From: Alphaproteobacteria bacterium
Lineage (GTDB): Bacteria; Pseudomonadota; Alphaproteobacteria; Micropepsales; Micropepsaceae
Length of the DNA: 9,551 nt
Assembly: GCA_003451645.1 (NCBI GenBank)
Contig: DMER01000012.1
Location: forward strand, 419 to 9,969
Reading direction: 5' to 3'
Numbering within the stretch: position 1 is the first letter of the stretch; every line of letters begins with the position of its first letter. A program made the position numbers and the translations under genes. Shown piece after piece: positions 1-6,188 of the stretch. Below the pieces are notes generated by a model. That model had not been told where the DNA came from. It saw only the letters and a program-made list of their open reading frames with translations, and did not search any database.

Positions 1-200
1 ACCATCTGGTCGGCGTGGCGCGGATCAACGCCTAGATTCATCGCGATCTCGATGCTCTCGTCGAACTTGGCCTTGGCGCGCGCCTTGATCATCTTGACTG
101 CCTCGCTCAAGGCATAGGCCTTGCGGGTGTCGATGCCTTCGCGCGCTTTGGCCAGACGCTTGCCCTCTGCAGGGGCCGCCTTCTTTGCAACTGTGTTCAT
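1..200 (-). CDS. rplA: 50S ribosomal protein L1, N-terminal part (cut by window edge)
   Basis: Ribosomal protein L1 forms the mobile L1 stalk of the large subunit, binds 23S rRNA near the E site, and in many bacteria also represses translation of its own L11-L1 mRNA. Only 66 complete codons are visible, running from the ATG at 200 to the left edge. They show a lysine/alanine-rich start ([20 protein letters not shown]), then [20 protein letters not shown] and [19 protein letters not shown]. These match the L1 N-terminus, including the [11 protein letters not shown] segment typical of the family. The start lies 4 bp after the rplK stop. A purine-rich ribosome-binding site (GGAAGTGAAGGGG) sits inside the last rplK codons, so translation is probably coupled to L11. 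The remaining two thirds or more of the protein and the expected rplJ, rplL and rpoB lie outside the window. Confidence 0.97.
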   Translation of the reverse strand, partial: MNTVAKKAAPAEGKRLAKAREGIDTRKAYALSEAVKMIKARAKAKFDESIEIAMNLGVDPRHADQM

Positions 201-204
201 GTGC

Positions 205-633
205 TTACCCCTTCACTTCCAGACCCATGGAGCGCGCCGAGCCAGCGATGATCTTGACCGCCGCATCGATATCGTTCGCGTTGAGATCCTTCATCTTGGT
301 CTCCGCGATCTTGCGCACATCCGCCATCGTCACGGACCCTTTGACCTCATAGCCGGGACGCTTGGCGCCCCCATCCACCTTGGCGGCCTTCTTCAACAGG
401 AAGGATGCAGGCGGGGTCTTAAAGTCGAGCGTGAACGACTTGTCCTGGTAGTAGGTGATGATCACTGGGATCGGCATCCCCTTCTCGAATTCTTGCGTCT
501 TCGCGTTGAAGGTTTTGCAGAACTCCATAATGTTCAAGCCGCGCTGGCCAAGCGCGGGCCCGATCGGCGGCGATGGATTCGCCGAACCGGCCGGAACCTG
601 TAGTTTGATCTGGCCAAGCAGTTTTTTCGCCAT
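205..633 (-). CDS. rplK: 50S ribosomal protein L11
   Basis: L11 binds the GTPase-associated centre of 23S rRNA at the base of the L7/L12 stalk and takes part in factor-dependent GTP hydrolysis and the stringent response. The 142-residue product has the normal full length. Residues 13-30 contain the N-terminal signature with [13 protein letters not shown], including the proline pair of the thiostrepton-binding face. The C-terminal RNA-binding domain ends in the family signature [11 protein letters not shown] near residues 130-140. The ATG at 633 follows a strong Shine-Dalgarno site (GAAGAGGGG, positions 640-648) with a 6-nt spacer. It lies 112 bp downstream of nusG, an unusually roomy gap in this compact operon that holds a structured leader (672-713), and 4 bp upstream of rplA. 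Confidence 0.99.
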   Translation of the reverse strand: MAKKLLGQIKLQVPAGSANPSPPIGPALGQRGLNIMEFCKTFNAKTQEFEKGMPIPVIITYYQDKSFTLDFKTPPASFLLKKAAKVDGGAKRPGYEVKGSVTMADVRKIAETKMKDLNANDIDAAVKIIAGSARSMGLEVKG

Positions 634-639
634 GGGGTA

Positions 640-648
640 CCCCTCTTC
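640..648 (-). promoter_or_regulatory. Ribosome-binding site of rplK
   Basis: Read on the minus strand the bases are GAAGAGGGG, followed by a 6-nt spacer and the rplK ATG at 633. This is one of the strongest Shine-Dalgarno sites in the window and fixes the L11 start. It lies downstream of the leader hairpin at 672-713, so the hairpin and the ribosome site are separate and the hairpin does not directly bury it. Confidence 0.75.
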
Positions 649-671
649 AGTTTTGGCTTAGCGGTTCAACC

Positions 672-713
672 GGCCGCCCAGACATCGAGGTCACCCTCGA
701 CAGCCAGACAGCC
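672..713 (-). promoter_or_regulatory. Structured leader hairpin upstream of rplK (candidate L1 autoregulatory site)
   Basis: In the 112-bp nusG-rplK gap the minus-strand RNA can fold into one long hairpin. The inner stem is six Watson-Crick pairs, UCGAGG (700-695) with CCUCGA (690-685), closed by a GUGA tetraloop (694-691) of the stable GNRA type. Going outward, positions 701-713 pair with 684-672 with one mismatch (703/682). Twelve of those 13 positions pair, six of them as G-U wobbles. The wobbles work only in RNA read from the operon strand; on the other strand they would be A-C mismatches. In E. coli, L1 represses rplK-rplA by binding the leader just upstream of rplK. That this hairpin is the L1 site here is inference from position and structure; I did not match it to a known L1-binding consensus. 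Confidence 0.5.
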
Positions 714-745
714 TCCCGCACTCTCTTGGTCGTGCCGATGGGCCT

Positions 746-1339
746 TTAGACCTTCTCGACCTGACCAAAATCCAACTCCACAGGCGTCGCGCGGCCAAAG
801 ATCGACACTGCGACCTTCAGACGGGAGCGCTCTGTATCCACTTCCTCGACGGTGCCGTTGAACGAGGCAAAAGGCCCGTCCGTCACGCGCACTTGCTCGC
901 CAACCTCGTAGGTGAGCGCAGCCTTGGGCCGCTCAACACCCTCCTTGACCTGGCTCACGATCCGGTCGATTTCTTGCTGACTGACCGCTTGCGGCTTGTT
1001 GCCCTGCCCCAAAAAGCCAGTCACTTTCGCGGTATTTTTGATGAGGTGATAGGCCTCATCGGTGAGATGCATTTTCACCAGCACATAACCGGGAAAGAAT
1101 TTATGCTCCGCATTGACCTTCTGGCCACGGCGCACCTCAATCACATGCTCGGTCGGGACCAGCACCTCCAGGAACAAATCCTGAAGGCCCTTTTGAATAG
1201 CGCCCCGCTTGATTTCGTCCGCGACCTTTTTCTCGAAGTTCGAATAGGCGTGCACGATGTACCAGCGCGCCGGCGGCAGCGTTGGCGCGCTCAACGGCGC
1301 AGGGCTTGGTGCAATGCTCGGTTCAACAGTCTCGTTCAT
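746..1339 (-). CDS. nusG: Transcription termination/antitermination protein NusG
   Basis: NusG is the universal elongation factor that binds the RNA polymerase clamp, suppresses pausing, and links polymerase to Rho or to ribosomal protein S10. The 197-residue product has an NGN domain beginning at [16 protein letters not shown] (residues 25-40), the family segment [12 protein letters not shown] (79-90), and a C-terminal KOW domain from about residue 146 ([19 protein letters not shown]). The reading frame stays open upstream to 1477 through the secE region, but the ATG at 1339 is preferred: it lies 5 bp after the secE stop and leaves the NGN domain intact. It has no strong ribosome-binding site, so coupling to secE is likely. 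Residues 2-24 form a Pro/Ala/Ser-rich tail before the NGN core that E. coli NusG lacks. Confidence 0.98.
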   Translation of the reverse strand: MNETVEPSIAPSPAPLSAPTLPPARWYIVHAYSNFEKKVADEIKRGAIQKGLQDLFLEVLVPTEHVIEVRRGQKVNAEHKFFPGYVLVKMHLTDEAYHLIKNTAKVTGFLGQGNKPQAVSQQEIDRIVSQVKEGVERPKAALTYEVGEQVRVTDGPFASFNGTVEEVDTERSRLKVAVSIFGRATPVELDFGQVEKV

Positions 1340-1344
1340 CGGCT

Positions 1345-1596
1345 CTAGACCAGGTTCAACACGAAGGCCACGACACGGCCGATCACCCAATCGACCGTGA
1401 AGAAAAACACCATCGCCAGCACCACCATGATCAGCACAGCGATCGAGGTCGTTGTCGTCTCCTTGCGTGTGGGCCATGTGACCTTTGCGGTCTCTTGACG
1501 CACTTGCGCAATGAACTCCATCGCCGATACGCGCTTTGGCGGCGTAGCGGGGACGCTCTTGGTATCTTTGTTATTGTCGTCTGCCCGCGCGCTCAT
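1345..1596 (-). CDS. secE: Preprotein translocase subunit SecE
   Basis: SecE clamps SecY in the inner-membrane SecYEG channel. The product is 83 residues, the short single-span form usual in alphaproteobacteria. A polar N-terminal tail (1-22) leads to the amphipathic helix [20 protein letters not shown], which includes the hallmark KVTWPTR motif (38-44). One transmembrane helix follows (about 50-72) with a short C-terminal segment. The start chosen is the ATG at 1596. A TTG at 1626 in frame would add 10 residues, but it falls inside the perfect hairpin at 1615-1643, and the added residues do not look like SecE. The ribosome-binding site is weak (GCGGAACC). The gene sits 75 bp after tRNA-Trp and 5 bp before nusG, so it is probably co-transcribed with both. 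Confidence 0.97.
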   Translation of the reverse strand: MSARADDNNKDTKSVPATPPKRVSAMEFIAQVRQETAKVTWPTRKETTTTSIAVLIMVVLAMVFFFTVDWVIGRVVAFVLNLV

Positions 1597-1614
1597 CAAT
1601 GGTTCCGCGTCACA

Positions 1615-1643
1615 CAGGCTGGCCAAATGCGCTTGCCAGCCTG
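1615..1643 (-). repeat. Perfect 9-bp inverted repeat between tRNA-Trp and secE
   Basis: The arms are CAGGCTGGC (1615-1623) and GCCAGCCTG (1635-1643), all nine positions complementary, separated by an 11-base loop. On the minus-strand transcript the hairpin begins 28 nt after the tRNA CCA end and finishes 18 nt before the secE ATG. No U-run follows on either strand, so it does not look like an intrinsic terminator. Its place between a tRNA and an mRNA suggests a role in processing the joint transcript, protecting the new 5' end of the secE mRNA, or limiting access to its weak ribosome site. These roles are inference. Confidence 0.65.
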
Positions 1644-1671
1644 CTCAAATTCGTTCCAAACTTTTTCCCGG

Positions 1672-1747
1672 TGGCAGGGGCGGCAGGATTCGAACCCGCG
1701 ACCCTCGGTTTTGGAGACCGATGCTCTACCAGCTGAGCTACACCCCT
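1672..1747 (-). tRNA. tRNA-Trp (anticodon CCA), with encoded 3' CCA
   Basis: On the minus strand positions 1747-1675 form a 73-nt cloverleaf. The acceptor arms are AGGGGTG and CGCCCCT. A D-loop with AGCTCAGCTGGTAGAGC follows, then an anticodon stem CGGT/ACCG around the 7-nt loop CTCCAAA, giving anticodon CCA (Trp). The T-arm contains GGTTCGAATCC. Discriminator base G at 1675 is usual for tRNA-Trp in bacteria, and the terminal CCA is encoded (1674-1672). A tRNA-Trp directly before secE-nusG-rplKA is a widespread bacterial arrangement, which supports the identity. Only 75 bp separate it from secE, and no terminator is seen between them. Confidence 0.97.
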
Positions 1748-1892
1748 ACGAGGAACAAACAGTGTTAACGGGCTCACGCGCCCGCGACCACGCCTTCACC
1801 TTCGCCGGAAAGCGAGTGGGTATCAGCCTTGCATCTTCAGCGCAAGAGCTTTTCGTACCGCCCAATCATTCTCTAGTGGACACTTGCACGCC

Positions 1893-2939
1893 ATGACCAC
1901 TGCCCCCATCGGGCTGTCGCCTGAAACATTCCCCCATCAGCTCAACCCAGATGCGAACACACAGCTTATAGTTGAATTATCGGAACAGAAATATCAAGAA
2001 GCGAGCTTTCTCGACGACAGGTTGCGCGAGCCAGGGAAGCTGGAGCGGTCCGCGCCCTGGCCGGACATGGCCGCAGCGTCAACCCGCCTATCCTCCGACC
2101 GTTACTGCCACTGGATCTACCATATCGGCCATGTGGGCTCGACCTTGCTGTCGCGCATTCTGGGCGAGCACCCGGCCCTGTTCAGCTTGCGCGAGCCGAT
2201 TGTCTTGCGCCAGATCGCCCAGAGCGTCATCGAGGGCGGACCCGAATGCCGAATGGGTATGTTGGGCAGTGCGGCCGATGTCTTGGAGGTGCAGTGCCGC
2301 TTGCTCGCCCGCACTTTCCGGTCAGAGCAGACCAGTCTGGTAAAGGCCACCAGCTTCGCCTCAGTGTTGGCGCCTGTTATTCTTCGCCGTGAACCCAGAG
2401 CCCGTGCTATCTTGCTGATCGCGGCACCTCAGGTCTATCTGGCGACCATCCTGGGCGCTGAGAACAATCCGCGGGAACTCTTAGCTCTGGCGCCGCTGCG
2501 CTGGCGGCGGATGCAGGCCATGGCACCCGCGCTGCAGGGGGAGCGCCTGGATGCGCTGGGACCCGGGGAACTCTGCGCTATGAGTTGGGCTGTCGAAATG
2601 GCAATCTTAGGGCTGACCGCCCAGGCCCATCCCACTCAGTGTTTGGGTCTCGACTTTGACCGGTTTCTCCACGATCCGCGCGCCAGCCTCGCCGCGTGTT
2701 TGGCGCATCTCGGCTGCGCGTCCGATGCGCCCACCCTTAATGCTCTGATGAGCAGCCAGCATTGGGGCCGCTACGCCAAGGCTCCCGATCACGCCTTTGA
2801 CCCCGCCATGCGTCAGCATCTGATTGCGCAGACTTGGTCACAGCAGCGGCCTGTCCTTCAGGCTGGAATGACCTGGCTCGACCGGACATTGCGCGCCAAC
2901 CCTGCCCTCGCCCGCGCGCTTGCACCATTCATGGCTTGA
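1893..2939 (+). CDS. Sulfotransferase-like protein of unknown substrate
   Basis: The predicted product has 348 residues. Its clearest motif is HIGHVGSTLLSRILGEHP (residues 77-94), which resembles the PAPS-binding 5'-phosphosulfate loop of P-loop sulfotransferases (compare G-x-S/T-G-T/S-T-L-L). FSLREP follows at 97-102, as in bacterial sulfotransferase-like proteins. A hydrophobic strand at 172-178 (AILLIAA) falls where the family's second nucleotide-binding strand would lie, but the usual R-[DN]-P is replaced by APQ. SSQHWGRYAKAP (287-298) could be the C-terminal nucleotide-contact region. No signal peptide or membrane span is seen, so it is probably cytoplasmic. The ATG at 1893 is chosen over an in-frame TTG at 1884; neither has a good ribosome site. 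It is transcribed away from tRNA-Trp and converges on the phosphatase gene 28 bp downstream. The fold is likely but sulfotransferase activity is uncertain; it could be an inactive relative or use another nucleotide donor. Confidence 0.7.
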   Translation: MTTAPIGLSPETFPHQLNPDANTQLIVELSEQKYQEASFLDDRLREPGKLERSAPWPDMAAASTRLSSDRYCHWIYHIGHVGSTLLSRILGEHPALFSLREPIVLRQIAQSVIEGGPECRMGMLGSAADVLEVQCRLLARTFRSEQTSLVKATSFASVLAPVILRREPRARAILLIAAPQVYLATILGAENNPRELLALAPLRWRRMQAMAPALQGERLDALGPGELCAMSWAVEMAILGLTAQAHPTQCLGLDFDRFLHDPRASLAACLAHLGCASDAPTLNALMSSQHWGRYAKAPDHAFDPAMRQHLIAQTWSQQRPVLQAGMTWLDRTLRANPALARALAPFMA

Positions 2940-2967
2940 ACGCACCGGTCACGTCGCGCTCGCCCAG

Positions 2968-3735
2968 CTATCTCGCCTGATCCTTGGCAGCGCGCTCATC
3001 GTCATAGAGCTGAAAAATCGCCTCAAGAGATGTCAGGTTCATTCCATGCTTGAGGAAGTTGTACGGCGTCACATTGACCATTTTGATGATGATGCGTGCA
3101 ATTTCGGTCCCCTCTTGACCGCCCTCCAATGGCACCAGGTCAAAATCCAGGATATTCACGCAGGCCAAGTCCTGCTCAAACCGTGCGGCCCCCACCAGCC
3201 CCGCACCCGTCGCCCAGCTGAGCAGCAACCGATTGACACCCTCATGTGCCACGACAAGCGCCGTGTGCCAGTCTGGCCGCCTGAGCAAGTCCTGGATCGC
3301 CTCAACCGACCGCGCCTGCACTGCAGCAAAACTGTCGCCGCCAAACATCGTGGCGCCAGGCTCGGCCGCCTTGTCGAACTCAAATGCCATGCGGGCTGAG
3401 AGTTCCTCCCGCGAGCGGGCGAAGACTTGCCCACCGCCTTTGATCTCGACCAGCCGCGGTTCGTGCTCTAGGAGCAAATGCTCCTTGTCCTGATTATAGG
3501 TGAGCACGATTTCGGCCGTCTCGCGGGTACGCGGATAGCCTGAACACAGCGCCAGATCAAAACGCACCCCGGCGAGTGCCTCACCTGCCGCGCGGGCTTG
3601 CTCTTGACCCAGCGGGGTCAATGGCACCTGATCGGGTTTGCGCTCAACAAGGACGAGGCGGCTGAAATAATCGACATGCCCATGGCGCATCAGATAGATG
3701 CGGCGGCGCCCTGTCGTGCCTGGGAGTGCGCTCAT
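2968..3735 (-). CDS. Histidine phosphatase family protein (phosphoglycerate mutase-like)
   Basis: This 255-residue protein belongs to the branch-1 histidine phosphatase superfamily, in which a histidine is transiently phosphorylated. The RHG motif is [11 protein letters not shown], with catalytic H18 flanked by R17. Other core elements are [13 protein letters not shown] (64-76, with R69 as the phosphate-pocket arginine), E97 in PRLVEIKGG, and the second catalytic histidine H164 in VVAHEGVNR. All core residues are present, so it should be an active phosphatase. The substrate is unknown; a broad-specificity or metabolite phosphatase is more likely than a glycolytic mutase. Its ATG overlaps the stop of the upstream CoA-transferase/racemase gene as ATGA, so the two are translated as a coupled pair. 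The C-terminal tail after residue 225 ([23 protein letters not shown] and on) extends past the core fold. Confidence 0.88.
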   Translation of the reverse strand: MSALPGTTGRRRIYLMRHGHVDYFSRLVLVERKPDQVPLTPLGQEQARAAGEALAGVRFDLALCSGYPRTRETAEIVLTYNQDKEHLLLEHEPRLVEIKGGGQVFARSREELSARMAFEFDKAAEPGATMFGGDSFAAVQARSVEAIQDLLRRPDWHTALVVAHEGVNRLLLSWATGAGLVGAARFEQDLACVNILDFDLVPLEGGQEGTEIARIIIKMVNVTPYNFLKHGMNLTSLEAIFQLYDDERAAKDQAR

Positions 3736-4856
3736 ATCCCACCGGCCTCCGCCAACCCGCGAATGTCCTGGCTAGAGAAACCCCAATCGCTCAAAACCTG
3801 TTCCGTATGGGCCCCTGCTTGCGGCGCTGGCCCCTGAACCCGCCCGGGAGTGCGGCTGAAGCGCGGTGCGGTATTTGGGTGGACGACCCCGTCGATCACA
3901 ATAAAGGTCTCGCGCGCCACATTATGCGGGTGCCGCGGGGCCTCATCGAGGCTCAACACGGGCGCATAACAGACATCGCTGCCCAGCATGATTGCGTCCC
4001 ACTGATCGCGCGTCTTGGTGCGAATGACAGAAGCAATCTTGGCCTTTAGGGCTGGCCATTTGGCCTTGTCCATTTGTCCTTGAAATTCAGGATCGGCGAT
4101 CCCGGTCTTCTCTAAGAGCAAGGCATAGAATTGGGGCTCTATGGATCCAATCGCCACCCACTTGCCGTCAGCAGTCTCATAGGTGTCATAGAAATGCGCC
4201 GCGCCATCGAGCAAATTCTCGCCCTTGCGGTCCGTCCAAATACTGGCGGCCTTCATGCCATAGAACATCGCCATCAGATGCGCCGCGCCGTCGGTCATGG
4301 CCGCATCGACCACTTGACCTTTGCCAGAGCGCTGCGCCTCAAAAAGCGCGCACACCATGCCGAAAGCCAAATACATGGCCCCGCCGCCGAAATCGCCCAC
4401 CAGATTGAGCGGGGGCACAGGCTTGTCCTCAGCCCGCCCAATCGCGTGCAGGGCGCCTGTAAGCGCAATGTAGTTGATGTCGTGACCTGCCGCATGGGCA
4501 AGCGGCCCTGTTTGGCCCCATCCCGTCATGCGCCCATACACAAGTTTCGGATTGCGCCCGAGCGCTGCATCTGGTCCCAGTCCCAAACGCTCCATGACAC
4601 CCGGGCGAAAGCCTTCAAGCAGCATGTCGGCCCCACCAATCAGACGCAGGCCCGCTTCAACCGCGGCAGGAGATTTCAGATCGAACGCGACCGAGCGCCG
4701 GCCTCGGCTTGTGACATCAAACTTGGAGCCGCCGCGCGCACCTTTCCGGTCTATCCGGATGACTTCGGCACCCATGTCGCTGAATAGCATCGCGCAAAAT
4801 GGCCCCGGCCCAATGCCTGCGAACTCGATGATCTTGACCCCTGACAATGGTCCCAT
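3732..4856 (-). CDS. CaiB/BaiF CoA-transferase family protein, probable alpha-methylacyl-CoA racemase
   Basis: The product has 374 residues, normal for the racemase branch of family III CoA-transferases. The branch epimerises 2-methylacyl-CoA esters so that branched-chain acids can enter beta-oxidation. The start [20 protein letters not shown] is characteristic of this branch. The three residues known to be catalytic in the Mycobacterium tuberculosis racemase (H126, D156, E241) appear here as H125 ([12 protein letters not shown]), D155 ([11 protein letters not shown]) and E240 (GSIEPQFY), each displaced by exactly one. A CoA-transferase would instead use a catalytic aspartate nearer residue 169. 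The frame extends to a GTG at 4901, but the ATG at 4856 has a good GGAGG site 8 nt upstream. It is first of a two-gene unit with the histidine phosphatase (4-bp overlap). A relative acting on another acyl-CoA is possible. Confidence 0.92.
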   Translation of the reverse strand: MGPLSGVKIIEFAGIGPGPFCAMLFSDMGAEVIRIDRKGARGGSKFDVTSRGRRSVAFDLKSPAAVEAGLRLIGGADMLLEGFRPGVMERLGLGPDAALGRNPKLVYGRMTGWGQTGPLAHAAGHDINYIALTGALHAIGRAEDKPVPPLNLVGDFGGGAMYLAFGMVCALFEAQRSGKGQVVDAAMTDGAAHLMAMFYGMKAASIWTDRKGENLLDGAAHFYDTYETADGKWVAIGSIEPQFYALLLEKTGIADPEFQGQMDKAKWPALKAKIASVIRTKTRDQWDAIMLGSDVCYAPVLSLDEAPRHPHNVARETFIVIDGVVHPNTAPRFSRTPGRVQGPAPQAGAHTEQVLSDWGFSSQDIRGLAEAGGI

Positions 4857-4864
4857 GTGTCTCG

Positions 4865-4870
4865 CCTCCC
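4865..4870 (-). promoter_or_regulatory. Ribosome-binding site fixing the racemase start
   Basis: The minus-strand bases are GGGAGG, followed by an 8-nt spacer and the ATG at 4856. This decides against the longer GTG start at 4901, which would place the site inside the coding region. Confidence 0.7.
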
Positions 4871-4951
4871 TCTGTGAGTGTGTGCGGATGGGTTTCGCCA
4901 CACCCTTGTCTAGTTGTTGTGCGCTATGGTGCTCTTACGGGACGCTCGCTG

Positions 4952-4981
4952 CGGATGCAAATAGCATCCGGCAACCGGATG
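4952..4981 (+). promoter_or_regulatory. Three-arm overlapping inverted repeat upstream of the lipoprotein gene
   Basis: Two perfect 7-bp dyads share a middle arm. Dyad A pairs CGGATGC (4952-4958) with GCATCCG (4964-4970) around AAATA. Dyad B pairs CATCCGG (4965-4971) with CCGGATG (4975-4981) around CAA. Arms 1 and 3 are therefore near-copies in direct orientation (CGGATG-CAA and CGGATGGCAA), and arm 2 can pair with only one of them at a time. The element lies in the 151-bp gap between two divergent genes, 26 bp before the lipoprotein ATG. Either a double operator for a dimeric regulator or an RNA switch in the leader would fit. Which, and which gene it controls, cannot be told from sequence. 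Confidence 0.55.
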
Positions 4982-5007
4982 GCAATGTATTGTTAAAGGT
5001 CAGGCTC

Positions 5008-5466
5008 ATGCGCATCGCTCGTTGCTTATCCCTGTTTCCAACGGTCGTCTTCTTGGCGGCATGCGAGCCCGCGCCCTCCACACCAAAGGCGCCGCCCATA
5101 GAGCCCTCACCCATTGCGGAGCCGGCGCCACCGGTGGCCCGCCGCTCGCAGCCCATCTACAAGATTGACGCAATCACGCTAGCGCGCGTTCCAAATCAGG
5201 CACCGGAGCATTTGGTGATCAAAGTGCGAGGCACCGTGAAGTCGGGAGGATGGACCAACCCGATCTTGAAACCTGCCCCGGTGCCGAGAGGTGGTCCCGC
5301 GACCCGCGCCTTTGTCTTCGAGGCAACACCGCCAGGGCCTGATGCCTTCGTGACCCAAGCGCTTACACCCATTGAAGCAGGCCTGACCGTAACCGACTTG
5401 TCTCCAGAGACCCGCACCATCGTCATCCATTGCGAGACCGTCGCGGTGTCGCAAGAGCTTCCCTAA
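5008..5466 (+). CDS. Small proline-rich lipoprotein of unknown function
   Basis: I do not recognise this 152-residue protein. It begins with a short signal peptide: positively charged start MRIARC, a hydrophobic stretch LSLFPTVVFLAA, then the lipobox LAAC with the lipidated cysteine at residue 19. The residue after the cysteine is Glu, not Asp, so it lacks the classic inner-membrane retention signal and may go to the outer membrane. A Pro/Ala/Glu-rich linker (residues 20-46) leads to a compact domain of about 100 residues (YKIDAITLAR to the end) with alternating hydrophobic positions that suggest a small beta-rich fold. The ATG at 5008 is preceded by AAAGGT (4995-5000), and the lipobox position supports this start; the frame upstream is open only as antisense of the racemase gene. 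Its stop overlaps that of the convergent acyltransferase gene. Confidence 0.83.
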   Translation: MRIARCLSLFPTVVFLAACEPAPSTPKAPPIEPSPIAEPAPPVARRSQPIYKIDAITLARVPNQAPEHLVIKVRGTVKSGGWTNPILKPAPVPRGGPATRAFVFEATPPGPDAFVTQALTPIEAGLTVTDLSPETRTIVIHCETVAVSQELP

Positions 5467-6185
5467 TCCTCAACACTTGGCCAAATCTTTGACCGCAACC
5501 ATCCCCATGTGCTGTTGGCCTTGAGTTGCTCGCGGCGGACCGCCTCGGTAAAGCGCGCTAGCTTGTCCGGCTCGCCGAACAATTCTGCGCGCCTGTGATA
5601 CGGCCCGTTGGGATCGAGGTCCCGGCGCACCTCTGCTGGATTGCCCGCAGCGATCACATTTGCTGGCACATCGCGCGTCACCACACTGCCCGCACCGATG
5701 ATCGAGTTCTCGCCAATATGCACGCCCTTGCCAATGATCGCCTTCACGCCAATCCAAACATTGGGCCCGATGACCATGGGCCGCGCCTGTCCCGCCTCCC
5801 GCAAACGGTCATAAGTGCCATGCCAGTCGCTGTCGGAGATATAGACTTGGCTTGCGATCATTGTGTTGGCGCCGATCTCGATGCTTATTGAGGAGATGAT
5901 CTGCGTGCCTGGACTGATCAGCACATAGTCCCCAATATCGAGCCGCCCCCATCGCTCGCCGGCATTCCAAACGCAAAGTTTTGTATTCAGTCCCGGCGCT
6001 GCATTGATGTGGACATGCCGCCCCAGGCGCATGTTGGGCCCGATGGCCTCGATACCCCAGGGTCGCGTAAACAGCGTTCCCTCGCCCACACTATCAAACT
6101 GCGGCACGACGAAGTGCCTGGCATAGGCACGCGCGGCCCCGCTCATGCTGGCCCACATCCAATAGGGACGGTGATCCTTGCGCAT
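5463..6185 (-). CDS. Hexapeptide-repeat (left-handed beta-helix) acyltransferase
   Basis: This 240-residue protein is an acetyl/acyltransferase of the left-handed parallel beta-helix group, closest in layout to the sugar/polysaccharide O-acetyltransferases (WcaF, maltose acetyltransferase-like). Hexapeptide turns run through IEAIGPNMRLGRHVHIN (45-61), LDIGDYVLISPGTQI (82-96) and SIEIGANTMIASQVYI (101-116). A longer C-terminal block, VIGPNVWIGVKAIIGKGVHI to IAAGNPAEVRR (138-188), follows. An extended loop near residues 117-136 contains SDWHGTYDR, where H122 is the likely catalytic base. No membrane span is seen. The start at 6185 lies 3 bp after the SDR stop with no visible ribosome site, so translation is probably coupled. 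The acceptor is unknown: no glycosyltransferase or polysaccharide genes are in the window. Confidence 0.9.
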   Translation of the reverse strand: MRKDHRPYWMWASMSGAARAYARHFVVPQFDSVGEGTLFTRPWGIEAIGPNMRLGRHVHINAAPGLNTKLCVWNAGERWGRLDIGDYVLISPGTQIISSISIEIGANTMIASQVYISDSDWHGTYDRLREAGQARPMVIGPNVWIGVKAIIGKGVHIGENSIIGAGSVVTRDVPANVIAAGNPAEVRRDLDPNGPYHRRAELFGEPDKLARFTEAVRREQLKANSTWGWLRSKIWPSVED

Positions 6186-6188
6186 GGT

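Noticed and set aside
121..603. Plus-strand open frame opposite rplA/rplK
   Set aside because: It is a shadow of two well-conserved ribosomal protein genes and has no recognisable domain.
1340..1477. Extended N-terminus for NusG starting inside secE
   Set aside because: It would overlap secE by about 130 bp, and the added residues do not resemble NusG.
1615..1643. Intrinsic terminator after tRNA-Trp
   Set aside because: The stem is strong but neither strand has a T-run after it, and secE follows immediately.
1748..1892. Promoter for tRNA-Trp/secE or for the sulfotransferase-like gene
   Set aside because: No convincing -35/-10 pair was found by eye on either strand, although promoters must lie here or nearby.
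1282..1896. Plus-strand open frame crossing secE and tRNA-Trp
   Set aside because: It is antisense to secE and reads through the tRNA-Trp complement, giving the peptide FWRPMLYQLSYTP, a well-known artefact of translating tRNA genes.
4528..5007. Upstream extension of the lipoprotein reading frame to a 312-residue protein
   Set aside because: The added part is antisense to the racemase gene, and it would bury the signal peptide and lipobox in mid-protein. The ATG at 5008 explains both.
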